A stretch of 64,000 bases of DNA from Rallus limicola (lineage: Eukaryota > Chordata > Aves > Gruiformes > Rallidae): contig JAKCOZ010000040.1 in NCBI GenBank assembly GCA_022605955.1, positions 744,001 through 808,000 on the forward strand, given 5' to 3'. How positions within the stretch are numbered: position 1 is the stretch's first letter; each line of letters begins with the position of its first letter. Position numbers and translations under genes: made by a program. The notes below the pieces were generated by a model. It saw nothing but the letters and a program-made list of their open reading frames with translations. It was not told where the DNA came from and did no database searches. Shown here one piece after another: positions 38,220 to 49,261 of the stretch.

Positions 38220-38580
38220 TTTCTAATTGTTTGTATTTATTTGCAATGTCTCTACTGCACAGGGTCCTGTGATAAATATAATTCCCCTCATGGCTAATTT
38301 GATGGCTTTTTGAGGGGAGAGGGGAGAAGGGAGGGTAATTTCATGGTAAACCATAATTACTAATACAGCTAGTACCTTAATTGCCAATCCAATCTGAGGG
38401 GGTAGCTGAGGCTCAAATCAGTCTGGTTAGAACTCTACTTGTTCATGATAAGTGGTAACTGCTAATTGGATCTAGCCTACAGTATTTTTGAATGGGAACC
38501 ATTTGAAAGTGTGAATTTAGTGTCAGTTTGTGTTTAATTTTGGACATTTCCTACTTGAATTAGGCTGACAGTCTAGCAGA
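38220..38580. promoter_or_regulatory. Candidate conserved non-coding element 3
   Basis: Unique sequence with CTAATTTGATGG, ACCATAATTACTAAT, TACCTTAATTGCCAATCCAA and CTGCTAATTGGATC. It is dense in homeodomain-type TAATT cores and CCAAT-like motifs, with no reading frame and no repeat. Confidence 0.28.
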
Positions 38581-38678
38581 GAACTGAACAGAACAGACAT
38601 CTAAGTCCTCCAAGTCTATGACTGTTAGCTTCTAGTGACATAGCCCCCTGGCAAAACAGAGGACTTGATACAGCAACT

Positions 38679-38880
38679 TTACTGAGAGGGGGCTCGGGCA
38701 CTGGCACAGGCTCCCCAGGGAAAGGGTCACAGCCCCGAGCTGGGCTGAGAGCAAGAAGTGTCTGGATGATGCCCTCAGTCCCAGGCCCTGACTGGGCTGG
38801 GCCTGTGCGGAGCCAGGAGTTGGATTTGATTATCTGTTTGGGTCCCAACTCAGGAGATTCTGTGATCCTATGTTTCTATG
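38679..38880 (+). mobile_element. CR1 LINE 3' fragment (diverged)
   Basis: Plus strand. About 200 bp ending AGGAGATTCTGTGATCCTAT and GTTTCTATGA. The body is clearly more diverged (GGAGTTGGATTTGATTATCT replaces GGTTGGACTTGATGATCT). Confidence 0.85.
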
Positions 38881-40546
38881 AACCCACAGCTGTATGTTGT
38901 GAGTTCCAGCTACAGGTGCAACACACAGAAAATTTGTTCTTAAATGAATTGCCCACAACTATATGGTGTCACAATCACTATGGGAAAAGACACTTTTGAC
39001 TTGCAGGGCCTGTTCCTCACCACACTCCTTCCTGAGTTAAATATTTCCTACTTCATTATTTGGGTCATTCATGACTAGAAATCAGGATTTCTGACTGAAG
39101 TCAAGTAAGAAGAAGGACTATCATTACAATATACTGATAGCTTGACTCCAGTTGTATATCCAATATGTATTTAATCACAGGCATAACACAAGTATATTTT
39201 CCTTGTCACAGTTTACTGACCTAAATACCTGAGATATTCTTGCAGGCCTGAAAAAAACACTAGCAAGCATAAAGGAAAACGTTAGAAAAGTGTCTTTTTC
39301 TAACATTGTTCCTCCTTTTTTCTCTCTAGGAATTCCAGTAGTTGGTAATGGGAATATTATTTTAGAAGTCATTCTGACTTCTCACTGATACCATTAGAAT
39401 TAGACCGTTATAGTCATGAAAATTCAGTCAAAGCTTTTTCATTTCCAGTGAATTTCCCCATTGTCTGTTGACTACCACCAGGGAACTGAAGGTTTGTTAA
39501 TTACAGCAGGTATAGTAGCAGTAGCTTTCCAGCTTTTAAGACCCTAAAAACATATATGGGTAAGAAGGAACTGTGGAAACTGTGACACTGAGTCTTGTAG
39601 CTCTTTTTAATGAATAAAAGTAACATTAACTGCAAGACTGGCTGGCCAAAAGACAACTATCCTCTCTAAATCCTATCCACAAAGTTTGTCCATAGTGTAG
39701 TCTAGAATCTTTAATATATTAACATGCTAGTCTTTACAAATGTAAGGGGGTTCTAACTTCTAAGCATATCCAAATATATGGGAGGTAAAGGGAAAAATCA
39801 AGTAACAGGGTGTTTATGTCTGCCAGGAGCAGCATATACTCCTAGCTGCAGCTAGTCACAGTAAAATATATGCCGTGGAGTGGTGGATCAGTAGCTCCTC
39901 TTTGCCCCATCTTTAGCTTTTTTTTTGCAATTTGGAATCCTTCAGAGAGAAATGGAAGAATTCCTTGGGGTTTTTTAGATAAGCTTCTGTTCTCATAGCT
40001 TCTGGGCAAATACCTCCCTATTTGCAAGAGGGCTTTGGGGCCTGGGAACCCAGCGAGGGGCAAGTGGAGGAGTTGCTCACACTCTTTCTTACCAAGCTAA
40101 AAATCACTCTTTCTATCAATCAAACCCTACATGAGGCCTCCTTCAACTTACAGGCTCCTCACCTTTGTGTTATGATCCTGCTAGTCACTGTCATGGCAAC
40201 GGCAGAGGCCATTCCAGCAGAGAAAACTGCCTCAGCGATTAGGAAGGAGCCTGTGGACTGGGAATCCCTGCTCCAGAGTCCTGTGAAGGGGATTGCAGGG
40301 CAAGAGTGAGGAAAGAGTCAGTACAGTGGGAACACAGCATAACTGCCAGGGAATCTTCTGTAAGGGAGAAAAAAACAAAAGAGGGGAGAAAAAAAGCCAA
40401 TTTGGAAAGGATAGAGGTTTCCTCAAAGACAAACCTGAGTGCAGAGCACCCTTCTGGCTGCAACTGATGGGAAATGCTGCAGAAATATTCAGTCCCTATC
40501 ATTCTAGAAAGTGCTACTGTTATGTTATACCACAGCCTTAGCAGAC

Positions 40547-41055
40547 TCACAGAACATCAGGAGTTGGAAGGCACCTCGAAAGATCACCCAGTCCAACCCC
40601 CTGCCTGAGCAGGATCACCCAGACTAAACCCACAGGAACACATCCAGGTGGGTTTGAATGTCTCCAGAGAAGAGACTCCACAGCCTCTCTGGGTAGCCTG
40701 TCCCAGGGCTCTGTCACCCTCACAGTGAAAAAGTTTCTCCTCATATTCCCATGGAATTTCCTGTGTTCCAGCTGCACCCACTGCCCCTTGTCCTGTCACT
40801 GCCATCACTGAGCAGAGCCTGGCTCTGTCATCCTGACTCTCACCCTTTACATATCTGTAGACATTAATAAGGTCACCTCTCAGTCTCCTCCAAGCTAAAG
40901 AGCTCCAGCTCCCTTAGCCTGTCCCTATAAGGAAAGGGTTTCATTCCCTTAATCACCTTGCTGGCCCTGTACTGGGCTCTTCCAAGGAGTTCTATGTCTT
41001 TCTTGAGCTGAGGGGCCCAGAACTGGACACAATATTCCAGGTGTGGTCTCACCTA
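40547..41055 (-). mobile_element. CR1 LINE, 5'-truncated (older group)
   Basis: Starts ACTCACAGAACATCAGGAGT and carries GATCACCCAGTCCAACCCCC. Ends near TCCAGGTGTGGTCTCACC. Its own subfamily, related to group B by the AATGTCTCCAGAGAAG stretch. Confidence 0.9.
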
Positions 41056-41813
41056 CTGCTCATGTTCCCTGTGTAAACTTTAAAGAAACCCCAGAGACGT
41101 TTGTGCCCTTCACCAGCCTCCTCCAGCTGCCTAGGAAGGGGCATAACAATTCAGAGAAAACAAGCATCATCATCCTGGAGAGCTCACATACCTTCCTGGG
41201 AGCTTATTCAAGATTCTGATTTAGATTAGGATTTTATCAAACAGTTTCTTCTACTATAGCAAATGGCTGCACTTTGATTTCTTGCTTCTCTCTCTCTCTG
41301 GGATGGAGGAAAAGGGTTCTATGCATTAATGCACCTCAGCACCTCAAACTTGGTGCTGAGTTTACAGACATTTCTGCTACAAAGAGCCCTTTTCTTGACA
41401 TGAACCCTGGCTAACTGATGGGATTGACATGTAGGTGTCAAGCCTCAGCTGGTAGTGGTTGACATTGTGCAATGACTGTTGGATGACCTGTACAAAAGGG
41501 GTTCACTGATCGCAGCACAGGTCTGCTTATAGATTCTGTCACCTGCCTTGTTAGAGGAGGGAATATTTGAAGTAGTAGCCAAGGATGGAGGTGAAGCTTT
41601 AAGCCCCACAGTGTGGTTCATTTTATCCTCACAGGCAAAGGTGAAAGCTTACAATTCTGGAAAACCATACTTTATCTTGACCTAAATGTTTATTCAGCCT
41701 GAGGTGGATCCTTCTCTCTCTGTCAGATTCAATATTAAATCATACCCTTAGTGGCTGCTCACAACATACTCTCCCTTGGTCCTGGTCATTCCATCTCCTG
41801 CAATTGCTTAGCA

Positions 41814-42546
41814 GTCATAGAATGATAGAATCCCAGCCTGGTCTGGGTTGGAAGGGACCCCAAGGATCACAGAGCTCCAACCCCCTGCCACAGGCAGGGA
41901 CACCAACCTCCAGGCCTGGAGCTACACAAGGTTGCCCAGGGCCCCAGCCAACCTGGCCTTCAACACCCCCAGGCACGGGGCACCCACCCCCTCTCTGGGC
42001 AGCCCCTGCCAGCCCCTCCCCACTCTCTCTGCAAAGAACTTCCCCCTAAGATCTCCTCTCCCCCTTCCCTCCTCCAGCTTCACTCCAGCCCCCTTGTCCT
42101 GCCATTGTATAGCCTTTTAAGAAGCTGATTCCCCTCCTGTTCCTCTGCTCCCTTCAGGGACTGGCAGGCTGCAATGAGGTCCCCCCACAGCCTTCTCTTC
42201 TCCAGGCTGACCCAGCCCAGCTCCCTCAGCCTCTCTCCAGAGGGGAGCTGCTCCAGCCCTCTGAGCATCTCCAGGGCTCCTGTGACCCCTCTCCACCAGT
42301 CCCACATCTCTCTTGTCCTGGGGCCCCAGCTCTGGACACAGGACTCCAGCTGGGGCCTCCCCAGGGCAGAGCAGAGAGGGACAATCCCCTCCCTGTCCCT
42401 GCTGCCACCCCTCTGCTGATGGAGCCCAGGATCCCATCTCCCTTCCCAGCTGCCAGAGCCACTGCTGGCTCAGGGGAAGCTTCTCATCCCCCATGACACC
42501 CAGGCCCTTCTCCTCAGGGCTGCTCTCCAGGAGCTCTTCTCCCAGG
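41814..42546 (-). mobile_element. CR1 LINE, 5'-truncated (young group A)
   Basis: Starts CATAGAATGATAGAATCCCA. It carries the rare variant ATTGTATAGCCTTTTAAGAA (42105-42124) in place of the usual sequence. The same variant occurs in the inverted copy at 43293-43605, which suggests a common source copy. Confidence 0.93.
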
Positions 42547-43292
42547 CTACCGGAGTCCTACTCTGGTGTCACAGAGGTTCATCTCAATTATCCTGTAGCA
42601 TCATTATCCTATGCAATTATGCTTCTTTGGCATGTCAGGCTCTGCATGTGAATGGTTAGTGTTTGTGTGTTTAACAAATTCCATTTCAGTTTCCCTGATT
42701 TTAAAATCTAAACATCTATTTTTCGGGGGAGCCAGCTGCTTGACACTTCAAAATAAAAAGGCTTCTACTAGAAACATTTTACCTTCTTTTTCATACATGG
42801 AAATAAAAAGAACAAGATATGTAAGACTCAAGGGAATGCAAAAATCAATTTTTTTTTCTCCATAAACCATAACTGTGACATCCTGAGTCACAGCAGGAAC
42901 CATGGTGCCTGTCAAACTGGAGTGACTGTCAGGGTCACCTTCTAGCAAAGGATTTTGATCCTCAGACACATTTCTCCCACAATAGCAACAGCCCAATGAC
43001 AAGGAAAAAATAGCTTCTTCCCTTACTCCCAGACAGCAATCTGGCAAACACACTTATAATTTGCTGAAGGAGCCTGGAGTGTGTAAGTTATAAACATGAA
43101 ATGACACCAAATGAGGATACAGCCACGGGACAACGGTTGTAGCTAGGGAGAGGGGTGTATGAATTCAGCAAATCTGTGGAGACACTTGCACCCTTGACCC
43201 AATGTCCACCAGCTCCTGAGCCTGCCCTTGTATGCTGGTGTACAGAGGCCTTCATGTTTCTCTCTGGAGTAAAGCAGAACTTGTCCTGGAGC

Positions 43293-43605
43293 AAAACAGG
43301 AGGGGAATCAGCTTCTTAAAAGGCTAAACAATGGCAGGACAAGGGGGCTGGAGTGAAGCTGGAGGAGGGAAGGGGGAGAGGAGATCTTAGGGGGAAGTTC
43401 TGTGCAGAGAGAGTGGGGAGGGGCTGGCAGGGGCTGCCCAGAGAGGGGGTGGGTGCCCCGTGCCTGGGGGTGTTGAAGGCCAGGTTGGCTGGGGCCCTGG
43501 GCAACCTTGTGTAGCTCCAGGCCTGGAGGTTGGTGTCCCTGCCTGTGGCAGGGGGTTGGAGCTCTGTGACCCTTGGGGTCCCTTCCAACCCAGACCAGTC
43601 TATGA
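43293..43605 (+). mobile_element. CR1 LINE, 5'-truncated (young group A)
   Basis: Plus strand. Has CTTCTTAAAAGGCTAAACAA, matching the reverse complement of the variant in 41814-42546, and ends CAGACCAGTCTATGA. The two copies form an inverted pair separated by about 750 bp. Confidence 0.93.
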
Positions 43606-44239
43606 AGCTGGGATTTCTCTCGCTCTCTGCATTAGCTGTAGTGTTGGGTGTCTGACCTACTTTTGCATTGCCCTTTCCCAACAGAATTCCTCCAGCTGGG
43701 AATTTATTGACCACTTCATAAGCTTAGGTGTGTTCTTCTTTGGAGCTCCTCACTTCCTTGCCTTACCACTCGGGTGGAAAGCATAGTCCCCAGCTCTCAA
43801 CTGCAGCTTGGAGGTTGGGTGAGCAAATCTTGCCAGTGGGAATGTGGAATGGATGCTGGAAAATTCCATGGGAATGCTTACATCCACCCAACCTGGAGAG
43901 TTGCTGCTGGGCAGGGTTTTTTTTAAAAGCACAAACTTGAAAGAATAATGGAGCTTCTTGTTAAAGCATCTGCATACTTTTATTCTGGGGTTTTTTTTTT
44001 GTTAAATTAATTAATTTACTTATTTTCAAGTGGAGGGAAGGTGGGGGGAAGGAAGCATTTTAATTCAAAACTTAACTACAACTTTACAGTTAAAAATGAG
44101 GCTCATTTTACCAAGAATTACAGGTAGACATCTCCACCTCGTGGTGTGAAACTGAAGTAGAATTAGAAAAACCGAAATGTTATTGAATGCAAAGGCAACG
44201 TGGGAAATTCGTCTTGGTAAATTATTTTCCAAGGCAAAC

Positions 44240-44384
44240 TCTGCCCCCTCCCTCGAGGTGTCCAAGGCCGGGTTGGATGGGGCCTTGAGCAACCCGGTCT
44301 GGTAAGAGGTGTCCCAGCCCATGGCAGGGGGATTGGAACTTGATGAAGGTCCCTTCTAGCCCAAACTATTCTATGGTTCTGTGT
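44240..44384 (+). mobile_element. CR1 LINE 3' fragment
   Basis: Plus strand. About 145 bp with GGCCGGGTTGGATGGGGCCT and ending ACTATTCTATGGTTCTGTG. It belongs with the older group seen at 37386 and 61822. Confidence 0.9.
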
Positions 44385-44689
44385 CCTAGAGGATAGTTAA
44401 AGCCAGGCCTTCCAGAGCACAGGAACTGCCAGTCACAGAATCACTGTAACATGGGATGGATCATGTGTCCTACAGGGCATGAAGTCTTTGAATATATTGA
44501 GTTGGAAGGCACCAATAACAATCATGGAGTTGGAAAGTCTTCCTTTGTACTAATTGTGTTTCCTAACTTTATATCAGTAGCTTTTGTTCTTATTTTTTGG
44601 CTTTTAATAAAGCTTTGGTGTCACTTTACTCAAACACATAATAAAGCAACCATTTATATTGTGCTCTTTGGGGTACAAACACCCCCCCA

Positions 44690-44820
44690 AAAAAGAGAAA
44701 TGAGGATACAGAAAATAGAAGTGCTGCAAAGATGATTTACCTCAAGTAACACAGCAGTTCAGTGCCCAAATCAAGATGAAAATCCAGGTTTTAACTGCCA
44801 ACTCATGATCCACATTGTTT
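44690..44820. mobile_element. MIR-like ancient SINE remnant
   Basis: AAATGAGGATACAGAAAATAG, then TTACCTCAAGTAACACAGCA, then AAAATCCAGGTTTTAACTGC follows the order of the MIR core ('gaggaaactgaggcacagag', 'acttgctcaaggtcacacagc', 'gaacccaggt'). It is decayed and predates birds. Confidence 0.5.
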
Positions 44821-45355
44821 CTATAGAAAGAAAAAACCCTCCAAGTTGATGTAAGGACTTTGTGGCTTTACAAACTTCTAGAGGTGTGAGTCTTTAGACA
44901 ACACCCAGTCTCCAGGTGATGATGGCTCATCATTGTATTTTTGTTTCGACTTACACTGATGGGATGGTGACTTGCAAATCCTACCAGAAATCAGATAATT
45001 CAAAATTAATATTAAAAAATTATAAAAAACCAGCTTTCTCTCTTAATCTCTTTCAAGGCATTTTCTTCCCAAGTAAAAAACAACACGCTGCAGAAGGGGC
45101 CCACAAAATCTCCTAATTTTCTACTTAAAAATACTCTAAAAATGCGAAGACCAAAGTAGCCTTTTCATATACTTGAGAAGCTTCCTCTGAATTTCCTTTA
45201 GAACTCAGTCATTTCTGAAGAACTCTTGGATGAGAGATTATCTAGCAATGGACAAGGAAAGTAGGGTTCAAGGCTTTGGCTACAGAATGGAGGAAGGCCA
45301 GCACGTGACCTCTGCGCCCACAAGCAGACACGAATTGCATCCATCATGGGCTTAT

Positions 45356-46398
45356 CATAGACTGGTCTGGGTTGGAAGGGACCCCAAGGGTCACAGAGCT
45401 CCAACCTCCAGGCCTGGAGCAACCAACCTCCAGGCCTGGAAACTACACAAGGTTGCCCAGGGCCCCAGCCAACCTGGCCTTCAACACCCCCAGGCACGGG
45501 GCACCCACCCCCTCTCTGGGCAGCCCCTGCCAGCCCCTCCCCACTCTCTCTGCACAGAACTTCCCCCTCAGATCTCCTCTCCCCCTTCCCTCCTCCAGCT
45601 TCACTCCAGCCCCCTTGTCCTGCCAGGCTCTGCCCTTGAACAAGCTGATTCCCCTCCTGTTCCTCTGCTCCCTTCAGGGACTGGCAGGCTGCAATGAGGT
45701 CCCCCCACAGCCTTCTCTTCTCCAGGCTGACCCAGCCCAGCTCCCTCAGCCTCTCTCCAGAGGGGAGCTGCTCCAGCCCTGTGTGCATCTCCGGGGCTCC
45801 TCTGGCACCTCTCCCAACAGCCCCACATCTCTCTTGTCCTGGGGCCCCAGCTCTGGACACAGGACTCCAGCTGGGGCCTCCCCAGGGCAGAGCAGAGAGG
45901 GACAATCCCCTCCCTGTCCCTGCTGCCACCCCTCTGCTGATGGAGCCCAGGATCCCATCTCCCTTCCCAGCTGCCAGAGCCACTGCTGGCTCAGGGGAAG
46001 TTTCTCATCCCCCATGACACCCAGGCCCTTCTCCTCAGGGCTGCTTTCCAGGAGCTCTCCTCCCAGCCTGGATCTATGGCTGGGATTCCTCCAGCCCAAG
46101 TGCAACTCCTGACACTTCCCAGTGTTAAAGCTCATTAGGGTCACCCAGACCCCCCTTTCCAGCCTGTCAGGATCCCTCTGGATGGCTCCTGTCCTTCTGT
46201 GGGGTCACCCACACCACTCAGCTTGGTGTCACCGCACACTTGCTGAGGCTGCACTCGATTCCATCATCCATGTCACTGATACAGATGTTGAGGAGCCCCG
46301 GTCCCAAGACAGACCCCTGGGGGCCCCTGCTTGGCACCAGCCTCCACCTGGACACAGACCCATTGACCACCACGCTTTGTCTACGCTCTGTTCCAGTG
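45356..46398 (-). mobile_element. CR1 LINE, longest copy in the window (group A)
   Basis: Over 1 kb, running from the 3' tail (ATCATAGACTGGTCTGGGTT) into the region antisense to ORF2. The 5' part (46130-46398) matches CR1 ORF2 sequence preceding the TSRSR-like block. A local change at 45407-45440 duplicates CCTCCAGGCCTGGAGCAACC in place of the CCCCCTGCCACAGGCAGGGA block. Long open frames on both strands here are CR1 shadows. Confidence 0.92.
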
Positions 46399-46849
46399 CA
46401 TGAGCTGAAGCCCTGAAAAGTACAAATTCCCTTTTCACAGGCAGCATAACTTAGAGTGTTTTGAAAAATCAGTGAAGTGATGCATATTTACATGGAAACC
46501 ACAGTTACATTGCACTTACAACTGCTAACAGAAGAGGGAGGTGCTCTACCACTAACAATTAATTCCTTCACAGAGGAAATTATGGGGGGAAAGAGTATGG
46601 ATTGGACAGAAATACATCCTCAGGGCTCTAGCTCTAAGGTGTAAGACAATACAATACCTGTTACGTGTTCTATGGTTCCACTAGAAATCCCTAGTGAAAT
46701 TGCAAACTGATTGAACTTTAATTACTATCTAGGATTCCACAGGACATGTTTAACACCAGAATTTATGCTGATCTCTTGAAAACTAGAAATGTTTTCTGAC
46801 TGTTTTCCCAAATGATAATTTAAGAATATGTTTTAACTGCAGGCAAATT

Positions 46850-46859
46850 TTAAAAATAG
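46850..46859. promoter_or_regulatory. Perfect MEF2 consensus site in unique DNA
   Basis: TTAAAAATAG matches YTA(A/T)4TAR. It lies in a CR1-free AT-rich stretch (46640-46960) together with TTTAATTACT and GGAATTAATTCC. Possible enhancer content; a chance match cannot be excluded. Confidence 0.25.
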
Positions 46860-47116
46860 ATTATTTCAGTGTCCATAGCAGTCACTCAGCATAGGAATTA
46901 ATTCCATCTCTTCCAAAAATCTTTCCCAGAACTTTAATTTTATTGTAGTTGGATCAGCTAGCTCCAGTGAGAGAGATCACAAAGCTCAATGACAAAAGCA
47001 GCAGCAAAGGATGGTCTCAAGGAAAGTAGTGCAGAAGCTCTAGCACCAAAGAAATTTAAAAGCTTTTCACTTGTCAGATGATTCAACAGATTTATTTATT
47101 AGGATCTCTAGGAACT

Positions 47117-47548
47117 CATAGAATCTCAGCATCACAGGGGTTGGAAGGGCCCTCCAGAGCTCATGGGGTCCAGCCCCCTGCCAAAGCAGCTCCCCAGCTC
47201 AGATTGCACAGGGCGGTGTCCAGACGGGGCTGGAATCTCTCCAGAGATGGAGACTCCACACCCCCCTGGGCAGCCTGGCCCAGGGCTCCCTCACCCTCCC
47301 TGGGGAAAAGTTCTGCCCCAGCTTGGGCTGGAACTTCCTCTGCTCTAACTTGCAGCCATTGCCCCTTGTCCTGTCCCCACAGACACTGACAAGGGGCTGC
47401 CCATGTCCCCTGCATCCCACCCTTCAGATAGTGAGAACCATTCATCAGGTCCCCCCTTAGTCTTCTTCTCTCCAGGCTGAACAGCCCCAGCTCCCTCAGC
47501 CTTTCCTCACAGGGGAGATGCTCCAGGCCCTTCAGCCTCTTCCTAACA
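47117..47548 (-). mobile_element. CR1 LINE, 5'-truncated (young group B)
   Basis: Starts CATAGAATCTCAGCATCACA. The body is almost identical to 28280 and 50504 and ends at GGCCCTTCAGCCTCTT. Confidence 0.93.
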
Positions 47549-48652
47549 ACAAAAACTCAAGATGAAAATGTTGCACTGTGTCCCACCTCCAAACACTCGA
47601 GCCATACACTGAAGCACAAGCCCAGGGTTGTTATTTTACACCCACAAAAAATGGTTCAAAAGGTTGAATGCTCTGTTCCTTGGGGATGCCATCGGTCCTG
47701 TGGTTTGATGAAAACAACAGATGAGTTCTGCAATATGCCAAAAGCTGAGCTAATTTTGTATTTTTCCAAATAGTTGCCCATCAAACTCTTTTAACTGTTC
47801 CTTTGCTGATTCTAAAAACAAAATATTCTTGATTTAATAGAAAGCTTCTGGTGCTTTGGACTTTGTTCAGGACATTGAGCTCTTCATGAAATAGCCACAA
47901 CAGCACACACAATGTAAAGACAGAACACATTATGTTAAAAAGGATGATTTATCAAAGTTTTTGGCAAATGGTCTTTCCTGTCTTAAGGATTAATGTTGTA
48001 GCTGAGACACTGCTTGCTTTTATGACCTTTCAAGGAAAGGATATCCCTCATTTTTACGTAGCACTGGGCCTCAAATCCAGAAAAAAAACACTTGAAAGAG
48101 GAGAGACACACAAGGAATACAGAAGTTGCTGTCTAGACTTGGAAGCAGAGATCTTTGCTCCCTTAGCACAGCTGCTGGGATAACTGAACACACTTGACCT
48201 CCTGGAGTTGCTAAGTCTCAAGACAGAGATAAACATTTACCTGTTTTCATTCACATTCATTTCTTAATATTGGAGAGAAGACAAAAGGCAATGGTTTGAA
48301 CCAACTGCACAAGAAAATCCCAATGAAGTGGGAATAGATCCAATTTAGAAGAAAAGTGTGGACACATCTTCCCATCCTTAAGTTTACTGCATCAGATTCC
48401 CCAGTTTCATTGACAGCAGCAGCCCCAACTTTTTGGAGGGTTTCATATCAATTAATTTTAGGAACAAGACATTGTCAACACCCTTCTGCCAGCAGCTCTT
48501 TCTCCAAAGATCAAATGATGTTGCTAATTGCTTATTCATCATCTGCAGAGTTCAGTGTTTTGATGGTCAGCTTTCTTACCCACCAACACAGTCACATGAG
48601 GGTGGCAACTACTTCAGTGAGAAGAGCTGGGACATTGGTTTTAGTCTGGTAC

Positions 48653-49072
48653 AAGAGCTGAGGGAGCTGGGCTGGTTCAGCCTGGAGAAGAGAAGGCTGG
48701 GGGGGACCTCATTGCAGCCTGCCAGTCCCTGAAGGGAGCAGAGGAACAGGAGGGGAATCAGCTTGTTCCAGGGCAGAGCCTGGCAGGACAAGGGGGCTGG
48801 AGTGAAGCTGGAGGAGGGAAGGGGGAGAGGAGACCTTAGGGGGAAGTTCTGTGCAGAGAGAGTGGGGAGGGGCTGGCAGGGGCTGCCCAGAGAGGGGGTG
48901 GGTGCCCCATCCCTGGGGGTGTTGAAGGCCAGGTTGGCTGGGGCCCTGGGCAACCTTGTGTAGCTCCAGGCCTGGAGGTTGGTGTCCCTGCCTGTGTCAG
49001 GGGGTTGGAGCTCTGTGCTCCTTGGGGTCCCTTCCAACCCAGACCAGGCTGGGATTCTATGATTCCAAGACA
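48653..49072 (+). mobile_element. CR1 LINE, 5'-truncated (young group A)
   Basis: Plus strand. Starts near GCTGAGGGAGCTGGGCTGGT and ends CTGGGATTCTATGATTCC. It directly precedes a CpG-rich segment and the long purine tract. Confidence 0.93.
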
Positions 49073-49099
49073 AGCACCAGGGAAAAACAAACTGAGGAA

Positions 49100-49235
49100 T
49101 GGCAGGAGAGAGCTAGCGCTGGCTTTAGTGGATAGAGCTATCGCGGACGCAGCCGAGTTTTCCCCGGGAGTGAAGGCCCGAATGCCGGCTGCCATCTTTT
49201 GCCTCCAGATCCTTGTCACAGTTTTCGGTTCTAAA
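49100..49235 (-). other. Short CpG-rich segment with promoter-like features, unknown origin
   Basis: About nine CpG dinucleotides lie within ~110 bases (for example ATCGCGGACGCAGCCGAG), while the surrounding DNA is CpG-poor. Read on the minus strand, a YY1-like AAGATGGCAGCC places an ATG at 49195-49193 in good start context, and an open frame runs into the CR1. It could be the 5' end of a minus-strand transcript, or a captured retrogene or ERV fragment. I do not recognise the encoded residues. Confidence 0.35.
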
Positions 49236-49261
49236 GCCCCTTGTGGCAGTAAACAGATTTT

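Noticed and set aside
45198..46112. Overlapping open frames of ~246-261 residues on both strands
   Set aside because: They lie in the long CR1 copy and recur in the other group A copies. They are retrotransposon shadows, not host genes.
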